From the NCBI GenBank assembly GCA_047967505.1, contig CM106539.1: a stretch of DNA of 64,000 bases. The stretch is one strand, 5' to 3'. The notes below the pieces were generated by a model. It saw nothing but the letters and a program-made list of their open reading frames with translations. It was not told where the DNA came from and made no database searches. Shown one piece after another: positions 34,563 to 44,524 of this stretch (the stretch's first letter is position 1; each line of letters starts with the position of its first letter). The position numbers and the translations under genes are program-made. This DNA is from Dipteris shenzhenensis. Taxonomy: Eukaryota; Polypodiophyta; Polypodiopsida; Gleicheniales.

Positions 34563-35345
34563 ATGGCATCTACAGCTGGTAGTGCCCTCTTTGATATTGA
34601 GAGGTTGGATGGTTCAAATTTCCAGTATTGGAAAGAGCAGATTTATGATGTGTTAGTGCAGAAGAGGCAGCATAAGCCCATTCAATGCAAAGGTGTCAAG
34701 CCTAATAGCATTAAACAGAGTGATTGGGATGACATGGATGAGCAAGCATGCTCTATCATTCAGTCATCACTCTCGAAGTCAGTCTACTTGCAGGTACAGG
34801 ATGGTGTACAGGGTGTAGACTACCATGCATATGAGTTCTATACTCGTATATGCCGGATGTATGACCATGATAGTGTTATGTTACAGCATGATGGGCTGAA
34901 ATGTATTGATGGGCTGAATTACAGCCTTGATATGCACTCCAAAGGTCGATCAATTGGTAGAAACAGGTCATGTTCAAGGGGGAATTCCAGGAGCAAGTCT
35001 AGCTCTCGGACTTGTGTTAGATGTTTCTATTGTGGAAAGTATGGCCACATGAAAAAGTATTGCTGGAAATGGCTGAGAAAATACAAGAAGAAGAGCAAGG
35101 TTAAGAATGACAAGAAGAAGGAGAAGAAGCATGTTGAGCTTCAAGGCATGGATGCGAGGGTTTCCACTGACAGTAGCAGTGATGAAGGCATTCTTTTGTC
35201 TATGTCTGACACCTCCTTCTTGGCCACTGATGTACCCATTCTTGGTGATTGGATGTTAGATCCATGTGCTTCATGTCATATGACCCCTCATAGGTCATGG
35301 TTCAGTGCAGGAATGCATTGTGGAGAGTGGTTTGATGGGCATTGA
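34563..35345 (+). CDS. Gag (with protease start) of copia element 3, open frame with core deletion
   Basis: The ATG at 34563, giving MASTAGSALFDIERLDGS, aligns with the Gag start of element 2 and is preferred over the upstream ATG at 34344. NFQYWKEQIYDVLVQKRQ and SVYLQVQDG follow. About 100 residues of the Gag core are missing relative to element 2 without loss of frame, leading to an Arg/Ser-rich stretch and a CCHC zinc knuckle (35022-35063), then a lysine-rich tail. The frame ends in a protease start, WMLDPCASCHMTPHRSWF, in which the DSG active-site motif is DPC. It stops at 35345, overlapping the pol frame by 41 bases in the +1 frame. In other families such an overlap may be read by frameshifting; here it may simply be a mutation. 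Confidence 0.8.
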   Translation: MASTAGSALFDIERLDGSNFQYWKEQIYDVLVQKRQHKPIQCKGVKPNSIKQSDWDDMDEQACSIIQSSLSKSVYLQVQDGVQGVDYHAYEFYTRICRMYDHDSVMLQHDGLKCIDGLNYSLDMHSKGRSIGRNRSCSRGNSRSKSSSRTCVRCFYCGKYGHMKKYCWKWLRKYKKKSKVKNDKKKEKKHVELQGMDARVSTDSSSDEGILLSMSDTSFLATDVPILGDWMLDPCASCHMTPHRSWFSAGMHCGEWFDGH

Positions 35346-37701
35346 TCATTCTATGGATGTCTATGGTTATGGGGATATCCACCTTGTTATGCCTAGTGGC
35401 TCTATTCTTGTTCTACAGAGGGTTAGACATATACCAGGACTTGCTACGAGCAAGATGAGTACTGGACAATTGGTTGAGGCAGGTTATCATGTCTCTTTGG
35501 GTGATCATGCATGGAAGATTGCTAGAGGCAATCTGGTTATGGCTAGGGGATCACGGGTTGGATTCTCTTATGCATTGCATGTATCAGGTGTCCAGGATAA
35601 GATGCTTATGATTAGTAAGCAGCCATCAGCTAGTTTATGGTATGCCAGACTTGGACATATGTCTACTGCAGGTATGGAAGCCCTTACAACATTGAGATAC
35701 ATTCCTCTTATGGATGTCTCTCAAATTTTATGTCATGATTGTGATGATGGTCAGCAGTCAGGATCCTCCTTTGTGAGGAAGACAGTTAGTGAGAGGTATC
35801 TTGAGCCATTGCAGTTGGTTCATAGTGCAGTTTGTGGGCCTATGCCTACCGTTTCACTAGGTGGCGCCTCTTACTTTGTGACATTTATTGATGCTGCTAC
35901 AAAGTACATATGGGTATATCCGATACGGCAGAAGCATGATGTATATGATACATTTCAGCGCTTCTTGGGTAATGCTGAAAATCAGTCAGGAAAGAAGCTA
36001 TTGAGCTTGATGACTGATGGTGATGCAGAGTTTACCTCTCCTAGATTTCAGCATCTATGTGATACACTTGGTATCAGGAGGGTGTTGACCACTCCTCATC
36101 TTTCTGCTCACGATGCCTTGGCAGAAGGCATAAATCGGATTCTATTGGACAGGATTGGTAGCATGCTACGGTATGCAGGTCTTACCGAATGCTATTGGGC
36201 TGAGGCATGTAAGACAGCTGCATACTTGCTTAACAGGTCACCCAGGAGATCTTTGAATGGTAGAGTACCATTTGACTTCTTGACAGGCAAGGCACCATGT
36301 TATGAGCATTTACGTGTGTTTGGCTGCGAGGCTTATGTTCATGGTTCCCGATCGAGGAGGTGCATCTTCCTTGGATATAGTGAGTCCAGTAAGGACTACA
36401 GGTTATGGGATTCTTCAACTAGAGAGTTGATACGCAGCCATAATGTCTATTTCAGAGAGGATGCTATGTTTGGACAGCCCAAGACTGTGGATAGCAGGAG
36501 AGTGGTGTTCCAGGAGGGTGTAAGTGCACTGATACCTCCGAATTCTATGCAAGGGCAGCCCATATCCCTTGGAGTGGGAGGTTTTTCCCACGGTGAACAG
36601 GTTATAAAGTTAGGACAGCCACGATTACTTCCTGATTTTGGTCAGAGACGATCAGATGTCTCGAGTATTCCACAGGTTTATACTCCTATGGAGATTGTTG
36701 ATGCATCTTCTATGGACAGTTACAGTTTACTCCCAGGATGCGGAGTGCCTCTTGCAGATGAGGATGAGGCTATGCATGGTGAGGAGGATACCTTGGCTAA
36801 TGATGCTCGGTATGATCCATTGGCTGGTTATGCCAGGACAGATGTGGTTTCTGCAGTTATTGACTCGGGTCATATTGCGCATGGGCAGGAATCATTGATA
36901 TGTTTGCTTTGTAAGTGCCTCCATGGCCAGAAGCAATCCCCTCGAGCTTGGCTTCATAGGTTTGATACCGTTATGAGAGCTCAGGATGTGATGCGCAGTG
37001 AGACAGGTTATGGTCTCAGTATTCAGGAGGTTGCTATCCTTCTGAGGTTACTTGCCATATGGTTCCTTATGGACAGGGATGCTTTACAGTGGGAGCTGCA
37101 TGGTCTTGATTGTTTCAATATGGAGAGGGGGAAGTTACTGAGTACTCCATTGCCTGTATTGGCTTCATACTTGAAACACAGCAGGTTTGACGATCACAGA
37201 TCAGTTGAGCAGCAAGTTATGGTTGATATGGCAGCCATAGTACTTCATGCATCCATGACTGTGTTGAGACTTGGTTCTCACATGTTTGCCATTGGTGCTA
37301 CACTTCCAATTCTTGCTTCTGTTGCAGTGGGAGTTGGTAGCATGATTATGGTAGATTTTGACAGTAGGGAAGCGGTTGTGGACATCAGGTCCTTATGCTT
37401 CCAGCAGCAGCATGCAGGTGATGCAGGTCGGGTAGACCAGCAGAGGTCTATTGTAGGTTATGTGCTTATGGTCACAAGTGGTACAGAGACATTTTCTCTG
37501 CATAGTGACAGTTCGGGTGCTATGGACTTAGCACAGGAGCACGTGGTGGTGAGAGTTCACTCTCCCAGTGAGATCTGGCATGAGATCTTGGTTGACAGGC
37601 ATCTACAGCTTGTCATTTTCTATCCTGCAAACCTGATGTCTGCTAGCAGCTTATCCTCTATGCACTTTACACATTGTAAAGTGCCGATGGGCATAGGATG
37701 A
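35305..37701 (+). CDS. Pol-like open frame of copia element 3 (798 codons) lacking catalytic motifs
   Basis: A continuous frame aligned to element 2 pol. Protease remainder (residues about 18-65), GAG-pre-integrase LWYARLGHMS (about 110; first zinc histidine is Y) with CHDC retained, then integrase: HSAVCG has Ala175 for the first catalytic Asp, Asp238 in MTDGDAEF and Glu274 in AEGINR keep the D-x35-E spacing, and FIDDAT is FIDAAT. The HLRVFGCEAYVH block is intact. The RT N-terminal half (KWVYK, VKTAFLHG blocks) and the YVDD site are absent; only the CLHGQKQSPRAWLHRFD (about 537) and LSTPLP blocks remain. RNase H keeps SLHSDSSGAM but has lost the TEAEY block. The end, VPMGIG then TGA, matches element 2. 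A chance 798-codon stretch would expect about 37 stops (3/64), so the frame has been kept by selection or was made recently by in-frame events. No catalytic activity is predicted. Confidence 0.8.
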   Translation: MQECIVESGLMGIDHSMDVYGYGDIHLVMPSGSILVLQRVRHIPGLATSKMSTGQLVEAGYHVSLGDHAWKIARGNLVMARGSRVGFSYALHVSGVQDKMLMISKQPSASLWYARLGHMSTAGMEALTTLRYIPLMDVSQILCHDCDDGQQSGSSFVRKTVSERYLEPLQLVHSAVCGPMPTVSLGGASYFVTFIDAATKYIWVYPIRQKHDVYDTFQRFLGNAENQSGKKLLSLMTDGDAEFTSPRFQHLCDTLGIRRVLTTPHLSAHDALAEGINRILLDRIGSMLRYAGLTECYWAEACKTAAYLLNRSPRRSLNGRVPFDFLTGKAPCYEHLRVFGCEAYVHGSRSRRCIFLGYSESSKDYRLWDSSTRELIRSHNVYFREDAMFGQPKTVDSRRVVFQEGVSALIPPNSMQGQPISLGVGGFSHGEQVIKLGQPRLLPDFGQRRSDVSSIPQVYTPMEIVDASSMDSYSLLPGCGVPLADEDEAMHGEEDTLANDARYDPLAGYARTDVVSAVIDSGHIAHGQESLICLLCKCLHGQKQSPRAWLHRFDTVMRAQDVMRSETGYGLSIQEVAILLRLLAIWFLMDRDALQWELHGLDCFNMERGKLLSTPLPVLASYLKHSRFDDHRSVEQQVMVDMAAIVLHASMTVLRLGSHMFAIGATLPILASVAVGVGSMIMVDFDSREAVVDIRSLCFQQQHAGDAGRVDQQRSIVGYVLMVTSGTETFSLHSDSSGAMDLAQEHVVVRVHSPSEIWHEILVDRHLQLVIFYPANLMSASSLSSMHFTHCKVPMGIG

Positions 37702-37777
37702 CGGTCTGGTCATCTTGTTTTTCAGCCTATGGCTGATTGTATTATATGTGTACTATACTCCCTTAAAGGCACACTAC

Positions 37778-37792
37778 CTTTAAGTGGGAGGT
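37778..37792 (+). promoter_or_regulatory. Polypurine tract of element 3
   Basis: CTTTAAGTGGGAGGT abuts the 3' LTR and is nearly identical to the polypurine tract of element 2, including the preceding TAAAGGCACA block. Confidence 0.8.
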
Positions 37793-37942
37793 TGTTGGGG
37801 TAAAGGGCAGTGTGCCCACCCACTTGTACAGTGCCCATGTATTCTCATATATATATATGAAAGAGGAATAAGCTGAAGTAGCTTTTTTGCTCCACCACTT
37901 TTGGTGTCTCCTATCCCTTTGTGTGTGCTCTCCTCTCCCACA
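37793..37942 (+). repeat. 3' LTR of copia element 3
   Basis: 150 bp, matching 32132-32277 apart from two substitutions and two 2-base insertions, followed by TSD ATAAG. Confidence 0.93.
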
Positions 37943-37947
37943 ATAAG

Positions 37948-38100
37948 TATGTGGAGGCATCTTCCCTTGCCAAACACCATGTGCTTGCCATGTAGTCGAA
38001 CCACCAACTAGCCATGCCCTCATGCACGTCACGAGACAAATCAGCTTGCCTTGCCTTGCATGAACCAATCACTAGCAAAGCTATTGAAGCCTTAGAATAT
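37948..38100. other. Probable continuation of gypsy G1 3' LTR
   Basis: By nesting logic this should be the rest of the G1 3' LTR after the copia insertion. No second LTR copy is available to confirm it. It has no coding frame of note. Confidence 0.35.
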
Positions 38101-38840
38101 CATGCTCCATAAGGATCCCCTCCCCCATGAGGATGTAATTCAATTAAACACTCCAACAAACTCCACCCATGGTGCTGTACCTTCAAACAGTTTAGGAATC
38201 CACTTCCAAATAAGGGATATATTCTTCATGGCAATATCTTACATGCCCAATCCATCCTCTTGCTTTGGAGCCTTCAAGGCATCCCACAGAACATAGTGCA
38301 TCCACCTCCTACCCCCTTCTTCAGACCAAAGGACAGCCCTAAAGCATCTCTCTGCCTCCATCCCCTGAGAATAACAAAAGTGCCTCACTATAGCCATATA
38401 TGTTGTTGTAGCCGATAGGATATGCTTGATCACATAGCCTTGGCATTCCAACCTAAAGTTAGCCCATGCCAGCCCCTGAGCTTCAACCTATCTAGTCCTT
38501 GAACCAATTAAATCTCTATTGTAGAGTGGGTCCAATCCCAAAGGCACTCCCAAATACTAAAACACATCCCACTACACTGGCATCATGCCTCCCCAATCTG
38601 ATAGCGGATCCAACGAGGATATCAATGCAACAGAATTTTCTAAGTGCAAATCGACTCCAATGCAATACAATAGAAAGACATGATCGGTTTTTGAATGCCT
38701 TCTCAAAAATCAGTCCGATGAGCTCAAACAAGAACCTGCATGTGGTCTTCAATCCTTCATCCCCTAGCTTGTTGATGAGATATCCCTGAGATGATAAAAT
38801 AGCTGCCTGCTTCAAAGAATGCATCCCAGCATTTGGCATC
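38100..38840 (-). pseudogene. LINE reverse transcriptase C-terminal part, minus strand
   Basis: Minus-strand frames give FGIGPTLQ, an HALTLGWNAK-like stretch, VIKHILSATTTYMAI and GRRWMHYVLWDALKAPKQED followed by GLGM. The last corresponds to the W(x)KWDxLxxPKxxGGLG block after the RT palm in plant LINEs, and the order matches that region. Several stops break the frame. Its continuation on the minus strand is best found at 28779-27979, on the far side of the G1 and copia 3 insertions. Confidence 0.5.
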
Positions 38841-39407
38841 CACCAACTCCTTGGGATTGGAACGTTGCTTCAGCTAGGCCTTCTTCAAGAGCTCAGAGGT
38901 GATCCGGACATGCATTTTGTTAATGACGAGGCTATGGTCATCCTCGTCATAGGAGTCAAAAACCTCTTTGGCCAACTCCTCATTGTAGACATCCTTCCAC
39001 GGTAGCTGAGCGAGCTTCAGAAGCTGGTTTGATGCCAAGATGCCAGTAAGAATGTCACTAGAAAGAAAGAAGGTGACTGTGGGGGAAGCTGGAGACAAAG
39101 AATAGATTGGTTTAAAGGAGATAGGAAGCTCAAAGAGCCTGACAAAAATGTGAAAATGATAGCAAAGGGGAGCATAGAGATGGTTGTTGGAGATGATGAA
39201 GACAATGCCAATGAAGTATATTGAGTGTGCAGATGAATCTGAATCGTAGAGTTCTTGACCAAATATAGTGATCATCATCTACATCTGTAGTTCCTATCAA
39301 ATCAATGGTTACATGAGCCTCCCTTGCTTTAGCATGATGAGTCTGCATTAATGTTAATCATGCCATGTGGTAAAACGCGATGCATTTGGTCCACCACAAT
39401 TAAACAG
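38841..39407 (-). other. Unassigned region with a 134-codon minus-strand frame
   Basis: A minus-strand frame at 38874-39278 has a hydrophobic first half and the end segment LPWKDVYNEELAKEVFDSYD followed by MHVRITSELLKKA. I do not recognise it. It lies between LINE and gypsy fragments, so a transposon relic is likely. Confidence 0.3.
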
Positions 39408-42400
39408 CTAGCTGACACATTGTCTTCTAAAAAAATCACCAAGGCAGTCAACAACTGAGTGATTTATTTCCAAGTTCCATTTGTTTGAAGAACTCATTGC
39501 TTGATATGGCTTCATGTTGCTTCCATTGTATAACTCAAAAAACACATTACCTTCCAAGTTTGCGAGTTGCATTGTCCCACTATCAAAAACTTCCACCAAT
39601 CGGTAGGGTCCATTTCGACCAGCTTGAATTGGTTTTGATAGGCCCCAACTTAGCAGTGTTGAGTAACATGAGCATGCCCTTCTTTAAATGCTTAGGCATA
39701 ATATGTTGATCATGCCAGGCTTTCCTTATGTGGTGTATCACCCTTTGTGACCATGCATCTCGGAGGCATAGCTCACCTAGGTGTCTTAGCCAATGCAATC
39801 ACCCCTTGATTGCCTCTCGTTCACCCAAATGATGCTCGGCAGCAACTCGAAGACTTGGGACAACAAATTCTAAGGCCGAAGGCCATTCGAAAAAGTGTAA
39901 TATCTGAAGTTACCTTGTAATCAATACAATAAGCCCACAAAGTAGAGTGTAGCTTGATATCCCATTCACCTTTTGCAGACTGCATTGTCTTAGTAAGAAT
40001 GGGTTTCAACGTCTTGTTAGTTGACTCGGCTTCACCATTACCATGAGCATAGTAAGTACTGCGTGAATTTGAATTCCTTTTTATGTAACTGCATCACATC
40101 ATTGAGGAAATGTATACCTTGATCACTCACAAGCTATTGAGGGCATCCATACCTGCATATGATATTTTCATATACAAACTTAGTTGTCCTCCGAGCTGAG
40201 TTGTCTTGAAGTGCCTTAGCTTCTGGCCACTTAGTAGCATAGTCAATGGCAATGAGTATATACTTGTTTTGAGTGAACCTTGTGGGTTTAAAAGGACCGA
40301 CAAAATATCAAACCTCAACGTTGAAAGGCTTCCGATGGTCTAGTGGGTTGCAATGGCATAAACTGATTGGCCAATAAATGTCCAGTGCATTAACACACAT
40401 CACATTGCATACACCTGGTTTGAGCATCTTTGAATAATTTCTCCTAACATAATCTTGCTTGGAAGGCTCTTCAACCAATTAGCTCACCTTGAAAGTATCC
40501 TCTTGATGGACCCGTGTGAGCCTCCTACAACACAACAGCACGTTCATGGGGTAACACCCAATGGCAAAGGATCCCATCTGCACACTATCAATAGAGCTAC
40601 CCACCAATGAGAGTGTATTTCCACGCCAGCCTTTAAAGCTAGTCGCCTACGCTTATCTCAAGGCATAGTGTCAGGGAATATGCCTTTAGACAAGTAATCT
40701 ACCAACTCGGCATATTCATTCTCACAATGATCAATTGCAAACAAGTCAGCATCTGGCAATTCCATGTTGACTCCATGTGTTTGATCGGATGCTGATAATC
40801 TGAACAAACAATTACCTCCCACATGATTATTACCTGGTTTATGAATAATTATAAAGTTCAATTCTTGCAATAGAAGCATCCAACAAACAAGCCATCCTTG
40901 AACGACAGTCCTGGTAATGAGATAGAGCAAAGCTTGATGGTCCCCACAAAGGGATTTTTAAGTAAATAATGCGTTAATTTTTCCACAATGAAAACCATCC
41001 CTGAAGCTCTTGCTCGGTGGTGCTATAGTTTGATTCATTAGGTGTTAGCAATCTGCTAGCATAATATACTAGATAGTCCAGTCGACCATCTAATCGAGTT
41101 ATAAAAATGCCCAAAGCATAACCAGAAGCATCCACATGCACATGGAAAATAACATCCCATCTTGGTTGCCTAAGAATTGGAGTAGCCATTGCTCTCTTTT
41201 TCAAATCATTGAAAACTTTAGTCAACTTGGCATTCCATTCAAACTTAGCACCTTTTTTTGGTAATTCGTACAAGGGCACTGCAATCTTGGCAAAGTTCTT
41301 GATGAAGTTATGATAGAAATTGATATCCCCACAAAAGAACGTAACAATTGAGTTAAGTTTTGAGGTTTAGGCATATGCTGTATGGCTTTTATTTTACCTG
41401 GCTCAATTCTAACTCCATCCTTAGATATAACATGACCAAGCAGAATACCAACTCAAACATAGAACACACTTTTAGCAGGATTCAAAAGAGATATTCGCTT
41501 GTCTGCATCCCAAAAAAACATTCTCTAGGTATCACAAGTGATCGATATATGAGGAATATACACATAAATCATCTAAGTAAATTGCAATGAACTCAGTGAG
41601 GTAATCTCAAAAGGTTTCCACCATAAACTTCTGAAAGGTTGTTGGGGCATTTCTCAATCCAAAAGGCATCACTTTAGTGGCATAGGCACCCCACTCCATA
41701 ATAAAAGCTGTTTTTTATTGATCTTCAAGAGCCACTGTAATCTGATTGTACCCACGATAGCCATTCATAAATGAGTACATCTCATGTCTAGTGAAAGGTA
41801 TGGGAAATGGATCTAGGACTGTCTAGGCATTTAATTTCCTATAGTCCACACAGACTCGAAGCTTGCCATTTTTCTTAGGCACTACCACAGTAGGAATGAG
41901 CCAACCATCACTGCGGTCTATGGCATAGATAAATCTAGCTTGTAAGCATTGATCTAACTCGGCTTTGACTTGTTTGGCATAATTGGGATTCATTCTATAC
42001 CTTTTCTATCGGATTGGCTTAGCATCTGACACTAAAGGTATCTTCAGTGTCAGATTGGGATTCATTCTGTACCTTTGCTGTCAGATTGGCTTAGCATCTC
42101 ACACTAAAGGTATCTTATACTGACACAATTCAAGAGGAGCTCCCCTTAAATCTCTGTAACTCCATGCAAACACATCCTTATACTTGACAAAGAAATCCCT
42201 TGTTAGACCAAGTTGCTCGGTAGAGATAGATTGGCACTTACCACTACCATAGCTGAGTGATCTTGTGTTCCCAGATTTAACTCTTGTGTAGGTTCTAGAA
42301 CTACTTGTTCAGTTTTGAGACATGTGATTGTTACTAGTACTTCAACAATCTCCCCTTGTCCTTCAACATCTTCCATAAAATTGCTTAGGAAAAGATCCTT

Positions 42401-42430
42401 TTGTTTAGCAATTTGTTCATCTCTCAACTT
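39408..42430 (-). pseudogene. Ty3/gypsy pol pseudogene G3 (RT, RNase H, integrase), minus strand
   Basis: Reading from high to low coordinates: RT start KLRVCVDYRKLNA (about 41860) and the MPFGLRNAPTTFQKF block (about 41670), the active site as IYLDDLCVY (about 41575), connection PFGxxI-like GHVISKDGVRIEPGKI (about 41430), RNase H FEWNAKLTKVFNDLKK (41220-41280) with HVDASGYALGIF and YYASRLLTPNESNYSTTEQE, then integrase with AIDYATKWPEA (about 40240), LVSDQGIHF (about 40115), SAKGEWDIKLHSTLWAY and C-terminal LANLEGNVFFELYNGS (about 39530). It is broken by many stops and frameshifts and is older than G1 or G2. The YYASR type and the lack of a visible chromodomain suggest a different gypsy lineage from G1. 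No LTRs were recognised. Confidence 0.85.
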
Positions 42431-42499
42431 CTACTTGATATTTGCAACTACTTGGAAAATATCTATCTCACCAATAGGTAAGATATGCAACTCCATTAA

Positions 42500-42865
42500 C
42501 CGGGATTTGAGAGAGGACTGGGAGAGTAGCGAGGGGGGAGGGAAAGGGGTACAAGGGAGGGATAGGTGAAGGGGAGGGAGAGAGGAGGAGAGGAGGGAAG
42601 GGGGAGAGGCAGGGGGGGTGAAGGAGGGGAGCTAGAGGAGGGAAGGGAGTGCAAGGGAGGGAGAGAAGGGAGAGGGGGCATAGGGGTGAGGGGAGAGGAG
42701 AGTGGCACTAAGGGGAGGGGGAGGGGGAGGGGAGGCAAGAGGACAAGGAGGTGGGGGCAAGTGGATAGAGAGGGGGAGGGACAGAAAGGGGGGGACCAAG
42801 AGCTTAATGGCGAGAGGGGAGGAGAGGCGGTTCGACAGAGTTGCACAAGGGCAGGGGCAATTATT
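42500..42865. repeat. G-rich polypurine tract (about 365 bp)
   Basis: The plus strand is almost only G and A with many GGGG and GGGGG runs (for example near 42600-42620, 42715-42735, 42790). The long Pro/Ser/Leu and Gly/Arg frames on either strand come from this composition. Such tracts can form triplex or G-quadruplex structures; that is inference. Confidence 0.85.
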
Positions 42866-43437
42866 TTTTGAGGAGCCATTTAACATATGTTAATCTCTCA
42901 ATTTGGAGGGAGGGGGGCTTTTAAATTATGTTAATTGAATGATTTGTGGGGGAGAAGGGAGCCTGATTAGTCAAATATTGAATAAAAGTTGAGTAGTGGG
43001 ACATAAGTAGGGGACACATAATAGCTAACTTCCCACACAAGTAATAGTAAAAATGTAATAGGAAAAGGTAGGAGGGGAGGAGTGGAAAGGCAAGGGGAGG
43101 GTAATAAGGATGTCCCTCTATTTATGAAGAGAACCTAGCCCACTCCCCTCTTATATTATAAGGGTGAAAATTTATAACCCTTATACTCTACTTCTTTTAC
43201 CATATGTTCGTGTAGCTAGTGGGAAGACCTAGTGAGTTTCTATTAAAGGTTTTAATTTGAAGGCCCCCCTTTGCATGAAATTTTGAAGCTATCTCTTTGA
43301 CCTTAGCTTAATTGGGTACTCCACTAAGAAATCAAGTGAAAAATAAAGGCCTTTTCAATGATCTTTCTCCTTAGCTTAAGTTATATGCATGGAATAATTT
43401 GTTGATATTAAAGGCCTGTAGAATACGTACATGGGAA
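42866..43437. other. Gene-free spacer
   Basis: AT-rich with scattered G-rich words; no recognisable gene or element boundary. Confidence 0.4.
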
Positions 43438-43870
43438 GTATAGATGAGCAAACCAATGGAGGAATTACAAATTAGGTGAGAGCCATTAGAGGCTGAACAA
43501 TAGTAGAGAATTAGTTAATCGCTAATTTCTCACATACCTAGCTAACTTCCATTAGGGGGCTGAGCAATAAGACATTTAGTTAATTGCTAGATTCGCACAT
43601 ACCTAGCTAACTTCCATTAGGCGGCTCATAATAGTAGAGAATTAATTAATCACTTACTTCTCACATACCTAGCTAACTTCCATTAGGAGGGCTGAACAGT
43701 AGTAGAGAATTAGTAGTAGAGAATTAGTTAATAGCTCATAACTAATCATTAATAGCTAACTTTCCACGGAGTTAATAATTCCTAACTTCCATTAGGGGGG
43801 CTAAACAATAGTAGAGAATTAGTTAATAGCACATAGCTAATCATTAATTAATAGCTAACTTTGAGTAGCA
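43438..43870. repeat. Imperfect tandem repeats of a TTAG-rich unit (about 65-80 bp)
   Basis: The words tagtagagaattagttaat and cctagctaacttccattag recur five or six times in order, with units of uneven length and internal duplications (for example agtagagaattagtagtagagaatta near 43700). A related stretch appears at about 50896-50960, beyond the right end of the PIF/Harbinger unit. Confidence 0.75.
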
Positions 43871-44496
43871 AGCAATCTCGGGAACTCTGCAAAGTTCCTC
43901 TAAGCAGCCAGTGAAGAAAGTGGGATCATACATAATTGAGGTTATCGGAACTTATCAGCTGCCCCCTTGTAGACTGACTGCCCCTCTCCCTCTTTCCTAC
44001 ATTGCAGATTTTTTGCATTCATTTCTTCTTATATTCAAGCTGAACTTTAGTGGAACTTCATGTGCGTGCTTTTCAGATGTGCCCTTTTGTTAAGCACAGT
44101 GTCAAAATTGCATGACTAATGGCATGAAACAGATCTTAGAGGGCCTTTGCAGAAAATGACAGAGTCATGATAGGTGGTGTATAGAGTGCCAACGTCGACA
44201 GATAAAGAAGGCACGAAATATGCAAGTGTGATGTTTGGGCTGATTCAATGTCTCGACATGTGGACCAGGTCACGAAATAGGTGTAAGGTTGCAGCCAGGG
44301 TGTGTTTAGGAAACATGTCTGGAAGAAGCGTTCGAGACAGTTCACAAATCGGCCTTTTGTCCTGGACCCTGTGCAGGACAGTGATGATGAAGATCTGAGC
44401 TGCCCTTGAAGCTTCACACATCAGCATAGGACTTGCAGCTAGTTTCACAATTGGCCTGCTTAAACCTGTTTCCAGGTGTGTAAACTTGCACCTCAC
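43871..44496. other. Gene-free flank left of the PIF/Harbinger unit
   Basis: Mixed-composition DNA with small overlapping frames on both strands and no protein family similarity that I recognise. Confidence 0.35.
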
Positions 44497-44524
44497 GGGG
44501 TTATGTCATGGAGGGGAAATACGT
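44497..44524 (+). repeat. Left terminal inverted repeat
   Basis: GGGGTTATGTCATGGAGGGG then AAATACGT; pairs with 50862-50890. Confidence 0.7.

Larger units (their letters stand above)
32127..37947 (+). mobile_element. Ty1/copia element 3: intact LTRs, open frames, catalytic motifs eroded
   Basis: TSD ATAAG (32127-32131 and 37943-37947), LTRs 32132-32277 and 37793-37942, primer site, a 2.3-kb leader, gag 34563-35345 and pol to 37701. Gag and pol are clear relatives of element 2, but with in-frame deletions in the Gag core, RT and RNase H and with altered catalytic residues. Unlike the other elements here, its frames are almost free of stops. LTR copies differ by two substitutions and two 2-base indels. 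It sits inside the 3' LTR of gypsy G1. Confidence 0.92.

Noticed and set aside
42496-42886. Pro/Leu/Ser-rich and Gly/Arg/Glu-rich frames of up to 127 codons
   Set aside because: Composition artefacts of the G-rich purine tract; no conserved motif and no neighbours supporting a gene.
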